Shown here one piece after another: positions 63,001 to 64,000 of a stretch of DNA of 64,000 nt (within the stretch, counting starts at the first letter, position 1; the number at the start of each line of letters is the position of its first letter). A program made the translations under genes and the position numbers. Source of the DNA: Microvenator marinus (GTDB lineage: Bacteria; Myxococcota_A; Bradymonadia; Bradymonadales; Bradymonadaceae); contig NZ_CP042467.1 of NCBI RefSeq assembly GCF_007993755.1, forward strand, positions 3,434,001-3,498,000, written 5' to 3'. The notes beneath the pieces were generated by a model that was given only the letters and a program-made list of their open reading frames with translations, was not told the origin of the DNA and made no database searches.

Positions 63001-63794
63001 ACCAAACGTTCTGGACCTCGCCAGACGGCCCAGATGCCTCGTGGAACGCGTTGGGCCCCGTGGTGCAGGGTCAGCCCGCAATTTGTGTTACGTGCAAAAT
63101 GGCGAGCACTGAGACGGTTCCTGAGGCCGCACCGTTGAAGTCCTTTGTTCAGAATATTCACGTCAAGGGTTCCGTAGACGAGCAGGGGAATCTAAACGGC
63201 GAAATTGAGATCACCTTGCCGGGTAATGCCGCGCTGAGTTTCCGTCAGGGCCTCCGCTCCAGAAAAGACGCAGAAAATCGCGACAAACTCATGGGGTCCC
63301 TGGCCGCGAATATCGTGCCGGGAAGCGTAGTCACGGGCTATGAGATCCTCAACGAAACAGCGCCCGAGGCTGACCTTGTGATTCGAATCACCCTGGTACG
63401 TCAGGGATTTGCGCGTGTGGTTCCCGGCGGGCTGATGGTGGAGACTCGCATCTTCCCCGAAGCACTCGCTACTTACTATGGCGCCTTGCCACAACGCACC
63501 ACGCCCATGATCGTGGGCTACAATCGCTACACCAACCAGACCCTAGAACTCAGCTTTCCCGCATCACCCGTGGTTTTGAGCTCAGGCATGGAAGGAAAGT
63601 CCCAATTCGGCGACTATGAGCGACGGGTCCAGGTCGAAGGAAATACGGTGAAACTGGTGGCCAATATCGCGATGCCCGTGCAACGTGTAAGCACACAAGA
63701 CTATCCGGCCTTCCAAAAATGGGTCAGCAAGATCGATGAAACCTCAGTGTTGAAGGTCGCCACGCAGGCGGTCTCCTCCGTGCAAGGGCGCTAA
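60003..63794 (+). CDS. Giant paralogue with DUF3857 and pseudo-transglutaminase
   Basis: 1263 residues, ATGA overlap with the previous gene, so strongly coupled. It repeats the same order: possible lipoprotein signal (LLCVLAQAC), a jelly-roll (about 205-310: FAGAGQVWIDGAEI), TPR helices, DUF3857 (about 660-840: NAIDRYAETSVPSDAYLL) and a transglutaminase-like region. In the last region the GDCKDKA motif is replaced by REGSAHIV, so no cysteine nucleophile can be placed. It is probably a non-catalytic partner of the first paralogue. Confidence 0.85.
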   Translation: MRFLKLIAILLCVLAQACAGPQPVVRDVAFSPQISAGVQSWMKGESPQNLDWESDARAAFVHAEVLYHQGDMEGAFDAYARTLSTDVRSEAARYAAARLYTMRDSVAEFSARIMPTISDLNVSNVAPLTRLYLNMIYQAASFRLWDQSMEYAPFDAAAVNFPKMWSVSPLLSPWRIYDWDTQFAPETEPRLADTYLSPLMATESPENREETEHYVANGLNLAPSFGADGIYYLETFFETQRPIDAWVYTNFAGAGQVWIDGAEIVNYPDRGYTSGKHLTRVELEKGWHRVLVKIGVQRGYRDWFDFQILPEQARLGEVKLDFRSGCVAARIMPECFSGEANAKTRVADEGQKAWAFEPVWVSPEAVSGANDITLYLTLLGAHFSAETRAFDAAWDELMKRHPAFAAAELLKSLQVQTRWELPSRLRDANAMQHLRRAHDLQPDNALYAYLLGARLNSKSQDREVRELLEKAYNGAKEGGLKNLNAITTWASYLEGQGYQENSEAVWREALTLAPENCDVARKVQTLEQSRQVFREPVEITPFHTSCPALLEAWINAKPELAEQNLDMIEKYASRFPYRDESQRRWADELWKLGQEDKARVVVDDALKRMPDSPVLWNWKIDRAFAEKGLDAALKEIDTYMNTHGSLGWLMWKRATLSGDVPLLDTMPNGYEAAMKAVQDSADASLSNDDAYYVVDYAAREYLPDGASLTLTHTVVRVMTKNAIDRYAETSVPSDAYLLQIRTIKENGETLVPDDDSGKEAISMPGLAEGDFVEVAYLQYSGAPFPGSHRQGVKFYFKMKDISTLHSEYVVWGDAGELIQKNNAPKVERVERQGKTGMRFLAENNPRPRQEPYSVPIDEFLPWIQTWRHALSVDPVETSRRSTFERIHDSLRLSAALESQFDTWLAEVGEDVKTAEGARALFYKAAAWIPDPSAGQFGTEAAHALLTREGSAHIVYKALLDYAGIPAEIYLGRSGLANPEPDPINEFGKFSIPLVRVQIDDQTFWTSPDGPDASWNALGPVVQGQPAICVTCKMASTETVPEAAPLKSFVQNIHVKGSVDEQGNLNGEIEITLPGNAALSFRQGLRSRKDAENRDKLMGSLAANIVPGSVVTGYEILNETAPEADLVIRITLVRQGFARVVPGGLMVETRIFPEALATYYGALPQRTTPMIVGYNRYTNQTLELSFPASPVVLSSGMEGKSQFGDYERRVQVEGNTVKLVANIAMPVQRVSTQDYPAFQKWVSKIDETSVLKVATQAVSSVQGR

Positions 63795-63806
63795 CAAAGG
63801 TAAGAA

Positions 63807-64000
63807 ATGGGCAAGAAGAAGAAAGTCAAAGCGGAACCAGGAACACTGGGTGAACTCTTGCTCAAAGCTGCTGAAGCGCGCGCAGAATCGAGAGAAGCCG
63901 CGAAATCGGCAGCCCCTGAACCCACTCCAAGTCCGGCTCCAGAGCCCGCCGAGCCAAGCCCTGAACCACTAAACCCAGAAGATTTGAGCGACGAAGCCCT
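63807..64000 (+). CDS. Start of an unknown Lys-rich and Pro/Glu-rich protein (3' end cut by window)
   Basis: An open frame without stop runs from ATG 63807 to the window end, 12 bases after the giant paralogue gene, with AAGGTAAG upstream. It begins MGKKKKVKAEPGTLGELLL, then an Ala/Glu helix (LKAAEARAESREAAK) and a P-x-P-x-E-rich spacer. A cytoplasmic basic start and a long disordered linker are visible; the domain that follows is not in the window. It probably belongs to the same operon. Confidence 0.6.
   Translation, partial: MGKKKKVKAEPGTLGELLLKAAEARAESREAAKSAAPEPTPSPAPEPAEPSPEPLNPEDLSDEA

Overview
The window looks like the chromosome of a Gram-negative, predatory-type or environmental bacterium of the former Deltaproteobacteria (Myxococcota or Bradymonadota-like). 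The reasons are many outer-membrane lipoproteins with cysteine-rich tails, a eukaryotic-type Ser/Thr kinase, a PP2C phosphatase fused to a cyclic-nucleotide-binding domain, a protein resembling the Myxococcus MXAN_5187 C-terminal domain, sigma-54 regulation and outer-membrane beta-barrels. The lineage is inferred from gene content, not from a marker gene. I found no rRNA, tRNA, CRISPR array or insertion sequence.

Layout. 1-10 kb holds housekeeping genes: a degenerate LigD-type phosphoesterase coupled to an RNA m5U methyltransferase, hisC, pyrG (with a terminator-like hairpin in its leader), an exopolyphosphatase and nadC, plus two barrel proteins. 10-17 kb holds a TIGR04255 protein divergent from an ATP-grasp ligase, then a tightly packed six-gene minus-strand operon (MXAN_5187-like protein, truncated globin, lipoprotein, small helical protein, PP2C-cNMP protein, lipase-like hydrolase). 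17-23 kb holds a BtuFCD-type cobalamin/siderophore ABC transporter followed by a cysteine-less FmdB relative, a Sel1-like membrane protein, a CAT-fold acyltransferase and an unknown protein. 23-31 kb holds an unknown lipoprotein, a VIT-vWA protein, a coiled-coil protein with 21-bp tandem repeats, a PLD-helicase-DUF3427 protein (possible defence gene) and small membrane proteins.

31.4-47.4 kb is the highlight: a 17-gene, almost gapless plus-strand operon that I read as an aryl-polyene (APE) pigment cluster. It has a glycerolipid-type acyltransferase, a fused double ACP, two ketosynthases and a chain-length factor, hotdog dehydratases, a ketoreductase, an AMP-ligase fused to a dehydratase, a glycosyltransferase, an LpxL-like acyltransferase, a MIO ammonia-lyase (aryl starter supply), a thioesterase, LolA-like and MMPL export proteins, a DUF3261 lipoprotein and a flavin enzyme with all three sequence hallmarks of flavin-dependent halogenases. 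Together these would make an aromatic starter, extend and reduce it on ACPs, attach it to a lipid and export it to the outer membrane, possibly halogenated. Sampled lines in this block are mostly poorer in G+C than the flanks, which suggests acquisition.

47.5-64 kb returns to lineage-type genes: a vWA lipoprotein behind a possible sigma-54 promoter, a TlpA-like protein sharing a six-cysteine motif with a small protein at 30.9 kb, a DUF4476 lipoprotein, a PapD-like protein, a sigma-54 activator with a YihY membrane protein, a membrane-bound Ser/Thr kinase, and two giant paralogous DUF3857 proteins of which only the first keeps its transglutaminase cysteine. A related palindromic intergenic repeat occurs at 7.6, 51.6 and 54.2 kb.
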